This document shows, in pieces, positions 34,094-42,831 of a stretch of DNA of 64,000 nt. Source of the DNA: Deferribacteraceae bacterium V6Fe1 (lineage in GTDB: Bacteria > Chrysiogenota > Deferribacteres > Deferribacterales > Deferrivibrionaceae); NCBI GenBank assembly GCA_022813675.1, contig CP063375.1, forward strand, positions 1,872,001-1,936,000, given 5' to 3'. Position 1 is the first letter of the stretch. The number at the start of each line of letters is the position of its first letter. The notes below the pieces were generated by a model. It made no database searches. It was not told where the DNA came from and saw nothing but the letters and a program-made list of their open reading frames with translations. The position numbers and the translations under genes are program-made.

Positions 34094-36715
34094 ATGGATG
34101 CACTAAGGATAGGTGGAATTATGTCAGGCCTTGATACTAACGGGATCGTAGAGACTCTGACCAAACAGGCCAAGCAGACATATTACTCGTTAGAGAAAAG
34201 CTATACTAACAAAACTCTTGAAAAGAGCATATACCAGTCAATAAGCTCTGACCTTGTATCCATAAAAGCAGATTTACTTAATTTAAAGCTTGAAACTACT
34301 TTTAAATCCAAAAACGTTTCCGTTTCAAATTCTTCCATATTAAGTGCCACTGCATCAACATCGGCAAAAAACGGTTCACATACTATAAAGGTCTCACAAA
34401 CTGCCAGAAACTCATATACATACAGTCAATTTACTAATGTTGCTCTCAGTGAAAAAGGTGCAGGTGTTACAAGCATCAGCGGACGACCGGAAGATTTTTT
34501 GGAAGGTGTCCATAATGTAACAATTTCAACCAATACTATCTCTGCAGCGGACTACTATGTTTCAAAAGATGAATTTTCTCCAAACAATCTTGGGCAAATT
34601 AGTAAATATTCAGGCTCTTCGATAAGCATTGTAGACACAAAAGGGGAGTTGACTGCTGATTTGTCCGGTAATTTTTCTATAAGTATCAATTCTACCATTT
34701 ATTCCGTATCAGTTTCTGCCGTAACCGGGGATGACATAAATAAAGTTACAAAATCGATAGAAGATTCATTGAATAACCAATTAAACAGTGCAAATAATAC
34801 TACAAATAAGAATTATTTAGCAGTCAGGGTTGACTTTGACAGCACAAGCGGAAGCTGGAATATGGCAATATATGATACATCTCTTGAAAGTTTAAACATA
34901 GAAGTTCAAAGTGACAGCATAAGTCAAAGCCTTGGATTACATAATGGTGCTTCATCAACCACCACAAAATCTGTTACTACAAAAATATTAAAGTATCATG
35001 TGGCTGACAGCTACACTAACCTATTGACAAAATTAAATGACAGTAGTGCCGGCCTCATACCCGGAGTGACTCTTACTGCGGACACTTCATTGTCTGACGG
35101 TGCTTTTAAAATTGCTCAAGATTCCTCTTTAAATGTAGGGGTAGAATCCTACTCCAAAGTAATTGGAGCAACAGTTTCTTCAGGCTCAGGACTTAATACC
35201 TCAGTAATTGGCCTTCAAAATGCCGGTTTTGCAAAAACACCTTCCACATCAACAAACGGGACATTCACAATTAACGGTGTTTCCATAACTATAGATGATC
35301 ATACAGCTTTATCAGTAAACGATTTGATAGCTAAGATAAATTCTTCTGGTGCAGGAGTTACTGCAAGCTATGATTCAATTGATGATAAAGTAGTATTAAA
35401 GTCAAATACTTCCGGTGCCGAAAACATAACATTAGGCGACTTTTCAGATACAAGTGATATATTAAGTGTCTTAAAACTTACAGCCGCTGACGGTGCCACC
35501 AAATCTACCGGCTCAAGTAACGGCTCAATTGACCCTACAGTAAAATTGAACTCAGCCGGTTTTACGAAAGCAGTTACCAGCGGTATCTTTACTATTAACG
35601 GTGTTTCAATTTATGTAGATGCAAGTGTGGACACACTAAATGATGTTATTTACAAAGTAAATAATTCCGGTGCAAACGTTGAAATGGCTTATGATGAAGT
35701 TTCGGATAAAATCACACTTAGATCAAAAAATAGTATAGATAAAATCGTGTTAGGCTCATCAAATGACACAAGTTCATTTCTTGAAGCACTTAATTTGACA
35801 AATGATACTACCACCTCATCCGAATTTGGAGTGGCTGGTCAATATGCGATGTTGAATGTTGATGGAATTAATTATATTAGAAATACAAATAAGATAGATG
35901 ATATAATTTCAGGTGTTACATTAAATATAAAAAATGCTTCTGACGAGTATACAGCCATAGATATTTCTACTGATACCACAAAGGCAGTAGAATATTTTGC
36001 CAAATTTGTCCAGCATTACAATCAAATGATTGATAAACTTTCTCCACCTGAAATTGACGATGAAGATAAACAATATTTAACTCCTCTTACAGAGGATGAA
36101 AAAGGTAGTATGACAAGTGAGGAGGTGACCAATTACGAAGAAAAATGGAAAACTTACACTACTTACGACATAATTTCAAAAAGTTCTGAACTCCGTTTGC
36201 TCAAGAACTCTTTGAGAAGCAACCTCTTAAGTGAAGCGACCGGAATAACCGGAGCATATAGTAGTTTAAGCGAAATAGGAATCAGTATTGCCGGCAATGG
36301 AGATATAAGTATCCTTAAAAAAGGTATGTTGGTGAAAGACAGCACCAACTATGATGAGATATTAAGTGAATTAAAGAATAATGAAACTTTCTTAAATGCA
36401 TTGTCTGAAAATCCTGATGACGTATTCAAATTATTTGCCGAAAACTCTTCAACAGCCACTGGGTGGGCAAGAAAATATGAAAGCGTCATTAATCAGTATG
36501 TTTCAACCGGTGGGCTAATATCTCTAAAAATACAACCATTTGGAACAATTGACAGACAGCTTTACAATCTTACCGATAGAATGGATGAAGAACAGACAAG
36601 GCTTACAAGTTATCTTGAAAGAGTCTGGAGTCAATTTTCCTATATGGAAACACAAATAGCTTCGCTTCAGGAGCAAGGTAACTATTTGACTCAGCTTTTA
36701 GCCAGTCAAAATTAA
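34094..36715 (+). CDS. fliD: Flagellar filament cap protein FliD
   Basis: Forms the cap under which flagellin subunits fold at the filament tip. The N-terminal FliD domain (GGIMSGLDTNGIVETL) and coiled terminal regions are clear. At ~873 residues it is large for the family, partly from an enlarged middle domain. Two similar units with GTFTINGVSI and GIFTINGVSI (bases ~35205-35490 and 35530-35815) match the flagellin hook IN motif. GGAGG at 34082-34086 is seven bases from ATG 34094, so I reject TTG 34088. First gene of a five-gene late flagellar set behind a sigma-28 promoter. Confidence 0.93.
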   Translation: MDALRIGGIMSGLDTNGIVETLTKQAKQTYYSLEKSYTNKTLEKSIYQSISSDLVSIKADLLNLKLETTFKSKNVSVSNSSILSATASTSAKNGSHTIKVSQTARNSYTYSQFTNVALSEKGAGVTSISGRPEDFLEGVHNVTISTNTISAADYYVSKDEFSPNNLGQISKYSGSSISIVDTKGELTADLSGNFSISINSTIYSVSVSAVTGDDINKVTKSIEDSLNNQLNSANNTTNKNYLAVRVDFDSTSGSWNMAIYDTSLESLNIEVQSDSISQSLGLHNGASSTTTKSVTTKILKYHVADSYTNLLTKLNDSSAGLIPGVTLTADTSLSDGAFKIAQDSSLNVGVESYSKVIGATVSSGSGLNTSVIGLQNAGFAKTPSTSTNGTFTINGVSITIDDHTALSVNDLIAKINSSGAGVTASYDSIDDKVVLKSNTSGAENITLGDFSDTSDILSVLKLTAADGATKSTGSSNGSIDPTVKLNSAGFTKAVTSGIFTINGVSIYVDASVDTLNDVIYKVNNSGANVEMAYDEVSDKITLRSKNSIDKIVLGSSNDTSSFLEALNLTNDTTTSSEFGVAGQYAMLNVDGINYIRNTNKIDDIISGVTLNIKNASDEYTAIDISTDTTKAVEYFAKFVQHYNQMIDKLSPPEIDDEDKQYLTPLTEDEKGSMTSEEVTNYEEKWKTYTTYDIISKSSELRLLKNSLRSNLLSEATGITGAYSSLSEIGISIAGNGDISILKKGMLVKDSTNYDEILSELKNNETFLNALSENPDDVFKLFAENSSTATGWARKYESVINQYVSTGGLISLKIQPFGTIDRQLYNLTDRMDEEQTRLTSYLERVWSQFSYMETQIASLQEQGNYLTQLLASQN

Positions 36716-36727
36716 TAAGGAGGAATA

Positions 36728-37150
36728 ATGGTTTCAAATCCTTACAAAACGTATCTTAAAAATGAAATTGAAGGGGCTACAAAAGGGAAGTTGATTTTGC
36801 TCTTATATGATGGAGCAATAAAATTTTTAAGACAAGCAAACAAATATATCGAATTAAAGGATATTCCTAACGCACACCAAAATATTATAAAAGCCGAAAA
36901 TATTATTTACGAGCTAATGTCTACTTTAAATATGGACGCAGGTGAAATAGCAGAAAATTTACTAAAGCTTTATGACTTTATGGTATGGCAGCTTATTGAA
37001 GCAAATAAAGAAAAAAATAGTGAGAAAATAAATACCGTAATAAAATTACTAACTAATTTACGAGAAGCTTGGAAAGTAATAGTTGAAAAAGAGCAAGAAG
37101 TGGAAAGTGAAGCTGAAAATAAAAAGAGGTCGGTTAATTTTGCCGGGTGA
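36728..37150 (+). CDS. fliS: Flagellar export chaperone FliS
   Basis: Cytosolic four-helix chaperone that holds flagellin until export. The N-terminus NPYKTYLKNEIEGATKGKLI is typical, followed by LLYDGAIKFLRQANKYIE and IKAENIIYELMSTLNM. The 140-residue length is normal, with an acidic C-terminus. AAGGAGG at 36718-36724 precedes ATG 36728. fliD-fliS order is standard. Confidence 0.94.
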   Translation: MVSNPYKTYLKNEIEGATKGKLILLLYDGAIKFLRQANKYIELKDIPNAHQNIIKAENIIYELMSTLNMDAGEIAENLLKLYDFMVWQLIEANKEKNSEKINTVIKLLTNLREAWKVIVEKEQEVESEAENKKRSVNFAG

Positions 37151-37156
37151 GGTAAT

Positions 37157-37492
37157 ATGAGTATTAATTTTGATAACTCTATAATTAATATTAGGGACAA
37201 GCTTACCGGCAGCGTGAGCAAAAAGAAGTCTTCTGCCAATGATAATTCGGCTAAAACTGCAAATAATGTTAACTTAAATATTGAAAGCAAAAAGTTTGCA
37301 GATATAGTTGAAATCAAACGGGAAAACCGATTGGCAGCCAACTCTTACAGTTTGCTCAAGTCGGAAGATGATGCCAATGAGGTATTAAACAAACTAAAAG
37401 ACGCCTTTCAAAAACAGGATGCATCATCTTTGATAAATGCGCATGGTAAGGTAGACCCTGATAAGGTACTGAAATTTTACCCTTTTGAATAG
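37157..37492 (+). CDS. Small hypothetical flagellar-cluster protein, 111 residues
   Basis: Not assigned to a named family. It is polar and probably disordered over residues 1-50 (SVSKKKSSANDNSAKTANN). The C-terminal half is helical, ending KQDASSLINAHGKVDPDKVLKF; a similar 'nAHg.ldp..vl' ending occurs in small proteins coded near fliD/fliS in other bacteria. It starts six bases after fliS with a GAGGTAAT site. Translation with fliS is likely. It could be a secreted factor or a chaperone accessory; neither is shown. Confidence 0.6.
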   Translation: MSINFDNSIINIRDKLTGSVSKKKSSANDNSAKTANNVNLNIESKKFADIVEIKRENRLAANSYSLLKSEDDANEVLNKLKDAFQKQDASSLINAHGKVDPDKVLKFYPFE

Positions 37493-37506
37493 TTAAAGGA
37501 GTAGTT

Positions 37507-37677
37507 ATGAATATTCAAGGGATAAGCAGTTATAAATTGGCACAGTATAACTACGCCTACAGTATGAAAGTCGCAGTAAAAAGTAAAGAAGCGGCAGAAA
37601 CAGCCGGAAATAACATTCTTAAACTAATCAATTCTAGTGTCAAAAATTCTACCAATAAAATTGATTTTTATGCTTAA
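37507..37677 (+). CDS. Putative 56-residue motility protein
   Basis: A short open frame with AAAGGAG at 37496-37502 ahead of ATG 37507 and a TAA at 37675-37677. The product starts MNIQGISSYKLAQYNYAYSM, continues KVAVKSKEAAETAGNNILKL and ends KIDFYA. The pattern of a short N-terminal loop plus a helix ending in N-x-I/L-L-K-L resembles the small YjfB-type 'putative motility protein' family. It fits the gap between two flagellar-cluster genes. Confidence 0.6.
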   Translation: MNIQGISSYKLAQYNYAYSMKVAVKSKEAAETAGNNILKLINSSVKNSTNKIDFYA

Positions 37678-37695
37678 CTGTACTATCATCATTTA

Positions 37696-38031
37696 ATGGA
37701 CAAAAACCTTGATATAATATTTGGAAATTTTGTAAAGGTTGCTGAAAAAATTCTTAATGATGCAGACTCTTCAAACTTAGAACAGCAACTTAATATTTAT
37801 CAAAACTTTTTCAAACAGTTAAATCAGTTAGCGACAAATCTGGAAAAAATATCTGAAGATGACCTTGAAAAGTTGAAACAGGTTATTTTAATTAATGAAA
37901 AGATTGAGTCTATTTTAAAAGAAAAAAAAGAGGAATTAAGAAACACTATTATTAGGGAAAATAAAAAGATAAATATCAAAAAAAAATATACTCATCAAAA
38001 TAATCAACTTGGTTATGATAAAAAATCCTAA
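37696..38031 (+). CDS. Small helical protein of the flagellar cluster, possible FliT-like chaperone
   Basis: A 111-residue, almost wholly helical and charged protein (EQQLNIYQNFFKQLNQLATN, EDDLEKLKQVILINEKIESIL) with a basic tail. It has no recognisable catalytic motif. Size, helicity and place after fliD-fliS suggest a FliT- or FlgN-type export chaperone, but no sequence signature confirms this. No good ribosome site precedes ATG 37696. Its last base overlaps the radical SAM gene start. Confidence 0.55.
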   Translation: MDKNLDIIFGNFVKVAEKILNDADSSNLEQQLNIYQNFFKQLNQLATNLEKISEDDLEKLKQVILINEKIESILKEKKEELRNTIIRENKKINIKKKYTHQNNQLGYDKKS

Positions 38032-39608
38032 TGGAAAAATGGGCGGTAATTAAACATTACAGAGATATATTGGCCAGTGAAGAAGGATATATACTTAAAA
38101 ATGGTTCTATAAAAGTTGCTGCATTATACCCAAACAAATATGAAATAGCCTCCCAAAATCTTGGTTTTCAGGAGGTATACAAATTTTTAAACTCAATTGA
38201 AGATGTCGTATGCGAAAGGATTGTTTTAGACTTTTACGAAGATAATCTCTCAATTGAAACCCAAAAGTTTTTTGCTGAATTTGAAGTAATTTTTGTTAGC
38301 ATTAATTATGAAGAAGATGTTTTAAATCTTATAAGATTTTTAAAAGCTCAACATATAAAACCATTTAATTATGAAAGAGACAACAATACGCCGCTAATTA
38401 TTGCAGGCGGTGTTTTGACATTTCTAAACCCAAGGCTTCTCCTAAATGTCGCAGACATTCAATTAGTCGGAGATTTGGAGCCAATGAAAGATGGCATAAT
38501 CTCAATGTTGACAAATTTTAGCAGCAAAAAAGAAAGAATATCTTTTTTAACTACATTAGATTACAGTGTTTTTTCAGGGCGTAAAGATAAGGCTAAAGTA
38601 GTACACAAGAAAGATAGGACCCCAGTCTGTTCATCTATAAAAACAGTAAGTGGGGAATTTGCGAATGAATTCCTTGTAGAGTTAAGTATAGGTTGCAAGT
38701 ATGGTTGCAGGTTTTGCTCGGCATCCTATATTTACAGGCCTTACAGAATAATGGATTTTAATAAATTTTATGAAATAGTTGAGAATGATTCTTTTAGTAA
38801 TGATATTGGAATTATCAGTGCTGTTTTTGGTGATTTGCCTGACATACAAACTCATATGGAAAAGTTAAAAAATATGGGGAAAAATGTTTCTGTATCTTCA
38901 CTTAGAATTGACACATTAACCGAAAGATTGATTTCACTTTTAAAAGATTGCAATGTTAAGTCAATAACTATTGCAGAGGAAACTGTCTCGGAAAAACTTA
39001 AAAAAATAATAAGAAAAGAGATTAAGGAAGAAGACATTTATAATGTCGTAGAAATTATCGCTAATTCAGGCATCACAAATCTAAAGCTCTATTATATGAT
39101 TGGTCTGCCGGGAGAAACAATTGAAGATATCAAACTGCTAATTGGTAGAATTGAAAAAATCGTTGATATTTTTACCAAAAAGCAGGCGGAAAAATTTAAA
39201 CGGCTTGGCAAGGTCAAACTTTCTGTAAATATATTTATACCAAAACCTTTTACCCCTATGCAGTACTTTCCGCTTGAAGATAAAAGGTCGATAAATAACA
39301 AAATTAAATTCCTTAACAAAGAGCTTCGCAAAATTCCAAACCTTAAATTTAGCATAATGTCCCATAGCACAGCTTACCTTCAGGCAACCATTTCAAGGGC
39401 TGAAGACAATATAGATGAATTATACCATTTGTTTTTAAAAACCAATGATATTAAAGCTGCACTAAAAAATTTTAAATCCAATGCATATGAACAGTTTGAT
39501 GAAGCAAAACAATTCATATGGGAAGAGTTGATATCTCATAATTTTGATGAAAATATTTTGAAACGAGAATTTTCTTTGGCAAGAAAAATATTAAAGGGAT
39601 GGTCATAG
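38031..39608 (+). CDS. Radical SAM protein with N-terminal B12-binding-like domain
   Basis: A 525-residue protein. The N-terminal ~180 residues resemble a B12-binding fold (ALYPNKYEIASQNLGFQEVY, FVSINYEEDVLNLIRFL). The radical SAM core carries the CxxxCxxC cluster motif in SIGCKYGCRFCSASYIYRPYR near residue 222 and a YYMIGLPGET strand. It is close to the widespread uncharacterised family often followed by a DUF2344 partner, which I do not see here. It is one base from the flagellar set and overlaps pgeF by ten, so cotranscription is likely but need not reflect function. Confidence 0.82.
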   Translation: MEKWAVIKHYRDILASEEGYILKNGSIKVAALYPNKYEIASQNLGFQEVYKFLNSIEDVVCERIVLDFYEDNLSIETQKFFAEFEVIFVSINYEEDVLNLIRFLKAQHIKPFNYERDNNTPLIIAGGVLTFLNPRLLLNVADIQLVGDLEPMKDGIISMLTNFSSKKERISFLTTLDYSVFSGRKDKAKVVHKKDRTPVCSSIKTVSGEFANEFLVELSIGCKYGCRFCSASYIYRPYRIMDFNKFYEIVENDSFSNDIGIISAVFGDLPDIQTHMEKLKNMGKNVSVSSLRIDTLTERLISLLKDCNVKSITIAEETVSEKLKKIIRKEIKEEDIYNVVEIIANSGITNLKLYYMIGLPGETIEDIKLLIGRIEKIVDIFTKKQAEKFKRLGKVKLSVNIFIPKPFTPMQYFPLEDKRSINNKIKFLNKELRKIPNLKFSIMSHSTAYLQATISRAEDNIDELYHLFLKTNDIKAALKNFKSNAYEQFDEAKQFIWEELISHNFDENILKREFSLARKILKGWS

Positions 39609-40345
39609 TGTTAGTAGCTAAAAATGGTATTATGTACTTAAAGCCATACGGTTTGCCTGAAAATATTTTAAGCATCACTACCACAAGGCATGCGGGATTT
39701 AGCAAATCTGAATACGCATCTTTAAATTTTGGTTTTCATGTGGATGATAATGTATTAGATGTAGAAAAAAATTATGCCAAACTACGTAGTATTTTTAACA
39801 TTGATAACATTGTGACCCTTACTCAAATTCATTCAAACATAACAATCAATTTAGACAATACTGACAAATCTACTTCACTTGTCGGTGACGGACTGATTAC
39901 CAGAAAACCAAGGTTACCAATTGGTATAATGACAGCTGATTGTTTTAATGTTCAGCTGATAGGGGGAAAAAATATTGCCAATCTTCACTGCGGTTGGAAA
40001 AGTATTTACTCAGGTATTCTTGAAAACACTTTAAAATTTTTTGATAATAACAAAGATATTATAGAGTACGCAGTAATTGGACCAGGAATATGTGAAAACT
40101 GCTATGTTGTCAGTAAAGATTTGGCGATAAAATTTTCAGATTTGATTAAGAATAAAAGTATATTCCGCCTAAAAGGGGATAACTATTTGCTTAATTTAAG
40201 AAAAATAATCAAATTAAAACTTGAGAATTTTGTCAATAATGTTATAGAGTTAAATTATTGCACATTGTGTAACGATTTCCTATATTCATACAGGAGATCT
40301 AATAAAACAGGCAGAATGTTATCAATATTGATGAAATATGAATGA
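39599..40345 (+). CDS. pgeF: Multicopper-like purine nucleoside/peptidoglycan-editing factor PgeF
   Basis: Cytosolic YfiH/DUF152 family protein of about 248 residues. Zinc or copper ligands appear in LTQIHSN near residue 80, MTADCFNVQL near 112 and NLHCGWKSIYSG near 129. The conserved GPGICENCYVV and CTLCNDFLYSYRR segments are present. Homologues act on purine nucleosides or have been linked to peptidoglycan editing; the in vivo role is debated. The start is uncertain among ATG 39599, GTG 39608 and ATG 39632. It overlaps the radical SAM gene upstream and yggS downstream. Confidence 0.85.
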   Translation: MVIVLVAKNGIMYLKPYGLPENILSITTTRHAGFSKSEYASLNFGFHVDDNVLDVEKNYAKLRSIFNIDNIVTLTQIHSNITINLDNTDKSTSLVGDGLITRKPRLPIGIMTADCFNVQLIGGKNIANLHCGWKSIYSGILENTLKFFDNNKDIIEYAVIGPGICENCYVVSKDLAIKFSDLIKNKSIFRLKGDNYLLNLRKIIKLKLENFVNNVIELNYCTLCNDFLYSYRRSNKTGRMLSILMKYE

Positions 40346-41021
40346 AATAAGAAATAATTTAGAAAATATTTACAAAAGGATTGAGTTGGCAGCATCAAAG
40401 GCAGGTAGAAAAAAGGGAGAAATCACCCTTGTGGCTGTCAGCAAAACTTATCCTGCTGAAAAGATAATTGAGGCTTACGAATGCGGCCAATGTATTTTCG
40501 GAGAAAATAGGGTGCAGGAAGCCCTTGATAAGATTGATGTCTTGAAAGATTACAAGGGGATAACATTTCATCTTATTGGGCATCTTCAAACAAATAAGGT
40601 AAAATACCTCAAGGATAACTTTTCTCTTATTCACTCATTAGATAGAATTGAGCTTGTTGAAGAAATGGAAAAAAGGTTTTCAAAACTAAACAGGGTGCAA
40701 GATGTTTTGATTCAGGTAAATATTGCAAAAGAACCACAAAAGTCGGGGGTGTTACCCGAGGATTTTAATTTGTTACTTGATAAAGTTCTAAAAAGCAACT
40801 TCTTAAATCTAAAAGGGCTGATGATGATTCCACCTTTTCTTGATAACCCAGAAGATAATAGGATATATTTTAGAAAAATGTATGAACTCTTTGAAAAAGT
40901 AAACACTCTTAAAAAGGTTGAATATCTTTCAATGGGTATGAGTGACGATTTTGAGATTGCAATAGAAGAAGGCTCAAATATGGTAAGGATAGGCTCTGCC
41001 ATTTTCGGAAAAAGGGGATAA
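40338..41021 (+). CDS. yggS: YggS-family PLP homeostasis protein
   Basis: Single-domain PLP-binding TIM barrel without known enzymatic activity, thought to buffer pyridoxal phosphate and amino-acid metabolism. The PLP lysine lies in LVAVSKTYPAEKI near residue 36, with GENRVQEALDKI, HLIGHLQTNKVKYL and SMGMSDDFEIAIEEGSNMVR all present. Its 227 residues are typical. Neighbours pgeF and yggT are frequent partners in many genomes. Confidence 0.94.
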   Translation: MNEIRNNLENIYKRIELAASKAGRKKGEITLVAVSKTYPAEKIIEAYECGQCIFGENRVQEALDKIDVLKDYKGITFHLIGHLQTNKVKYLKDNFSLIHSLDRIELVEEMEKRFSKLNRVQDVLIQVNIAKEPQKSGVLPEDFNLLLDKVLKSNFLNLKGLMMIPPFLDNPEDNRIYFRKMYELFEKVNTLKKVEYLSMGMSDDFEIAIEEGSNMVRIGSAIFGKRG

Positions 41022-41022
41022 A

Positions 41023-41838
41023 ATGGGACTAATTTCAACACTTATTAAATTTTATATCATCATTTTAATGCTAAGAGGAGTAATGACAAGGCAGGAGTTA
41101 TACTTTAATCCAGCAGGTAAATTTGTTGCTGCTGCAACTGAACCTATATTTTCAACACTTTTTAAAAAGCTTACAAAAGCAAGTTCAGATAAGCTTATAC
41201 CAATATTAATCATATTTTTGACTTTAATTTACGCATTTTTAATGTATCTGTTTTACGGAGATTTGTTCTCTTCTTTAATAAGAAGTATCAGTGACGTTTT
41301 AGGCTTTTTGATGCTTTTTTATATTGCTTCGGTCTATTTAGGCAGTTTTGTAAATACTTATTCTGCAGGTGTATATACCACTTATTTTTATAGAATTGGT
41401 CTTTTTTGGGTGAAACTAACCAGAACATTTATTAAAATTTCAGGCAATAAAATTATATTGCCTACCATAATTGTTATATTCCTTGCTTATGTAGTTGCTC
41501 ATACGCTTTTATTAAGTGCTGTAAGCATAATTGGCGGTAAAACTGATTTCATATTTCTGCTTAAAGCGTCTACAAAAACGGGATTAATGGAATTTGTAGG
41601 TGTTTTTAGAATAATTGCGTGGCTTATAATAATAAGGGCATTGATGTCATGGGTAAGCCCTGACCCAAGAAACCCTATAGTTCAAATTTTAATAACTATT
41701 ACTGACCCTTTTATTGAGCCCGTCAGAAAAGTAATACCCCCTTTTGGTATGATCGACTTCTCACCGGTTATTGCGTTACTGCTTATTGAATTTTGTAGAA
41801 TTTTTCTTATTAGACTTATTAATTTGATATTCGCATGA
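41023..41838 (+). CDS. YggT-family membrane protein with two YggT domains
   Basis: About 271 residues and several hydrophobic helices. The C-terminal half shows the YggT signature IIIRALMSWVSPDPRNPIVQ and TDPFIEPVRKVIPP. A diverged first copy at the N-terminus has LMLRGVMTRQELYFNP and ATEPIF. YggT proteins affect envelope and osmotic behaviour, mechanism unclear. It is preceded by AAAGGGGA and a two-base gap from yggS, and overlaps the K+ channel gene by four bases. Confidence 0.85.
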   Translation: MGLISTLIKFYIIILMLRGVMTRQELYFNPAGKFVAAATEPIFSTLFKKLTKASSDKLIPILIIFLTLIYAFLMYLFYGDLFSSLIRSISDVLGFLMLFYIASVYLGSFVNTYSAGVYTTYFYRIGLFWVKLTRTFIKISGNKIILPTIIVIFLAYVVAHTLLLSAVSIIGGKTDFIFLLKASTKTGLMEFVGVFRIIAWLIIIRALMSWVSPDPRNPIVQILITITDPFIEPVRKVIPPFGMIDFSPVIALLLIEFCRIFLIRLINLIFA

Positions 41839-42824
41839 ATCCGTTAAGAAGACTTCTCCTTAGCTTTTTGATAATTGTATTGATACTGACAGTAGGTACT
41901 GTCGGCTATGAATACATTGAAGGTGTGAGCTTTTTAGATTCTTTTTATATGACCGTAACCACTATTACAACAGTTGGATATGGTGAAGTTTTCCCCTTGT
42001 CAATAGCAGGTAAATATTTTACAATATTTATAATTTTGACTGGGACAGGTACCATTGCATTCGCAGTAACTCAAGCTATTGAAATTATGGTAGCAGGTGA
42101 AGTAAGAAAGTTATTAGGCAGGAGAAAAATGGATAAAAAAATTAAAAACTTGAAAGATCACTATATTGTATGTGGTTTTGGCAGGATTGGCAAAATAGTG
42201 TGCGAACAGCTTTTGGACAAGAAAGTGCCTTTTGTCGTTATCGATAAAGACAATTCCAAAGTGGATTATTTCAATGAAAAAGGGATAATTTACATAATTG
42301 GGGATGCCACAAAGGAATCAGTGCTCATGGAAGCAAATATTTTAGATGCAAAAGGTTTGATTGCCGTTGTAAGCAGCGATGCTGAAAATGTTTATATAGT
42401 GCTCACTGCCAAAGGGTTTAGCAAAAATCTTTTTGTAATAGCCAGATCCTCAGATGAAGAATCGGCTACAAAAATGTTTTGGGCAGGTGCAGATAAAGTC
42501 TTTTCTCCTTACACAATTGGTGCTGTTAGTATCGCCAATACAATTCTTAAGCCAAATGTTACAGAGTTTATGGATATTGTGATGGGGAAAAACAACTTTA
42601 ACATTGAAGTGGGTGAAATAGCTCTTACAAGCTCTTCCAAATTGATTGGCAAAAAAATTAGGGAGTCAAATATAAGAAAAATTGGTATAATTGTAGTAGC
42701 CATTAAGAAAAAAACTATGGATTTTGTTTATAATCCCGGGCCTGATACTGTTTTTGAAGAAGGTGATACTATAATAGTATTAGGGCAAACAAATGATATT
42801 GAGCAGTTAGAAAATTTGATATGA
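41835..42824 (+). CDS. Two-helix potassium channel with RCK (TrkA-N/TrkA-C) domains
   Basis: Of 329 residues, helix 1 (FLIIVLILTVGTVGYEYI), a pore loop with the K+ filter TTVGYGE near residue 48 and helix 2 are followed by an RCK domain. The latter binds nucleotide or ions through VCGFGRIGKIVCEQLL near residue 112 and has a TrkA-C tail (GKKIRESNIRKIGIIVVAI). The layout is that of MthK/Kch channels. It should gate K+ flow at the inner membrane. It lies between yggT and the PIN-TRAM gene. Confidence 0.92.
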   Translation: MNPLRRLLLSFLIIVLILTVGTVGYEYIEGVSFLDSFYMTVTTITTVGYGEVFPLSIAGKYFTIFIILTGTGTIAFAVTQAIEIMVAGEVRKLLGRRKMDKKIKNLKDHYIVCGFGRIGKIVCEQLLDKKVPFVVIDKDNSKVDYFNEKGIIYIIGDATKESVLMEANILDAKGLIAVVSSDAENVYIVLTAKGFSKNLFVIARSSDEESATKMFWAGADKVFSPYTIGAVSIANTILKPNVTEFMDIVMGKNNFNIEVGEIALTSSSKLIGKKIRESNIRKIGIIVVAIKKKTMDFVYNPGPDTVFEEGDTIIVLGQTNDIEQLENLI

Positions 42825-42831
42825 GGTAAAG

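Noticed and set aside
37530-37555. Sigma-54 promoter from TTGGCAC in the small motility gene
   Set aside because: The TGGCAC part is present, but the required TTGC-type -12 element is missing at the right distance, and the site lies inside a coding frame.
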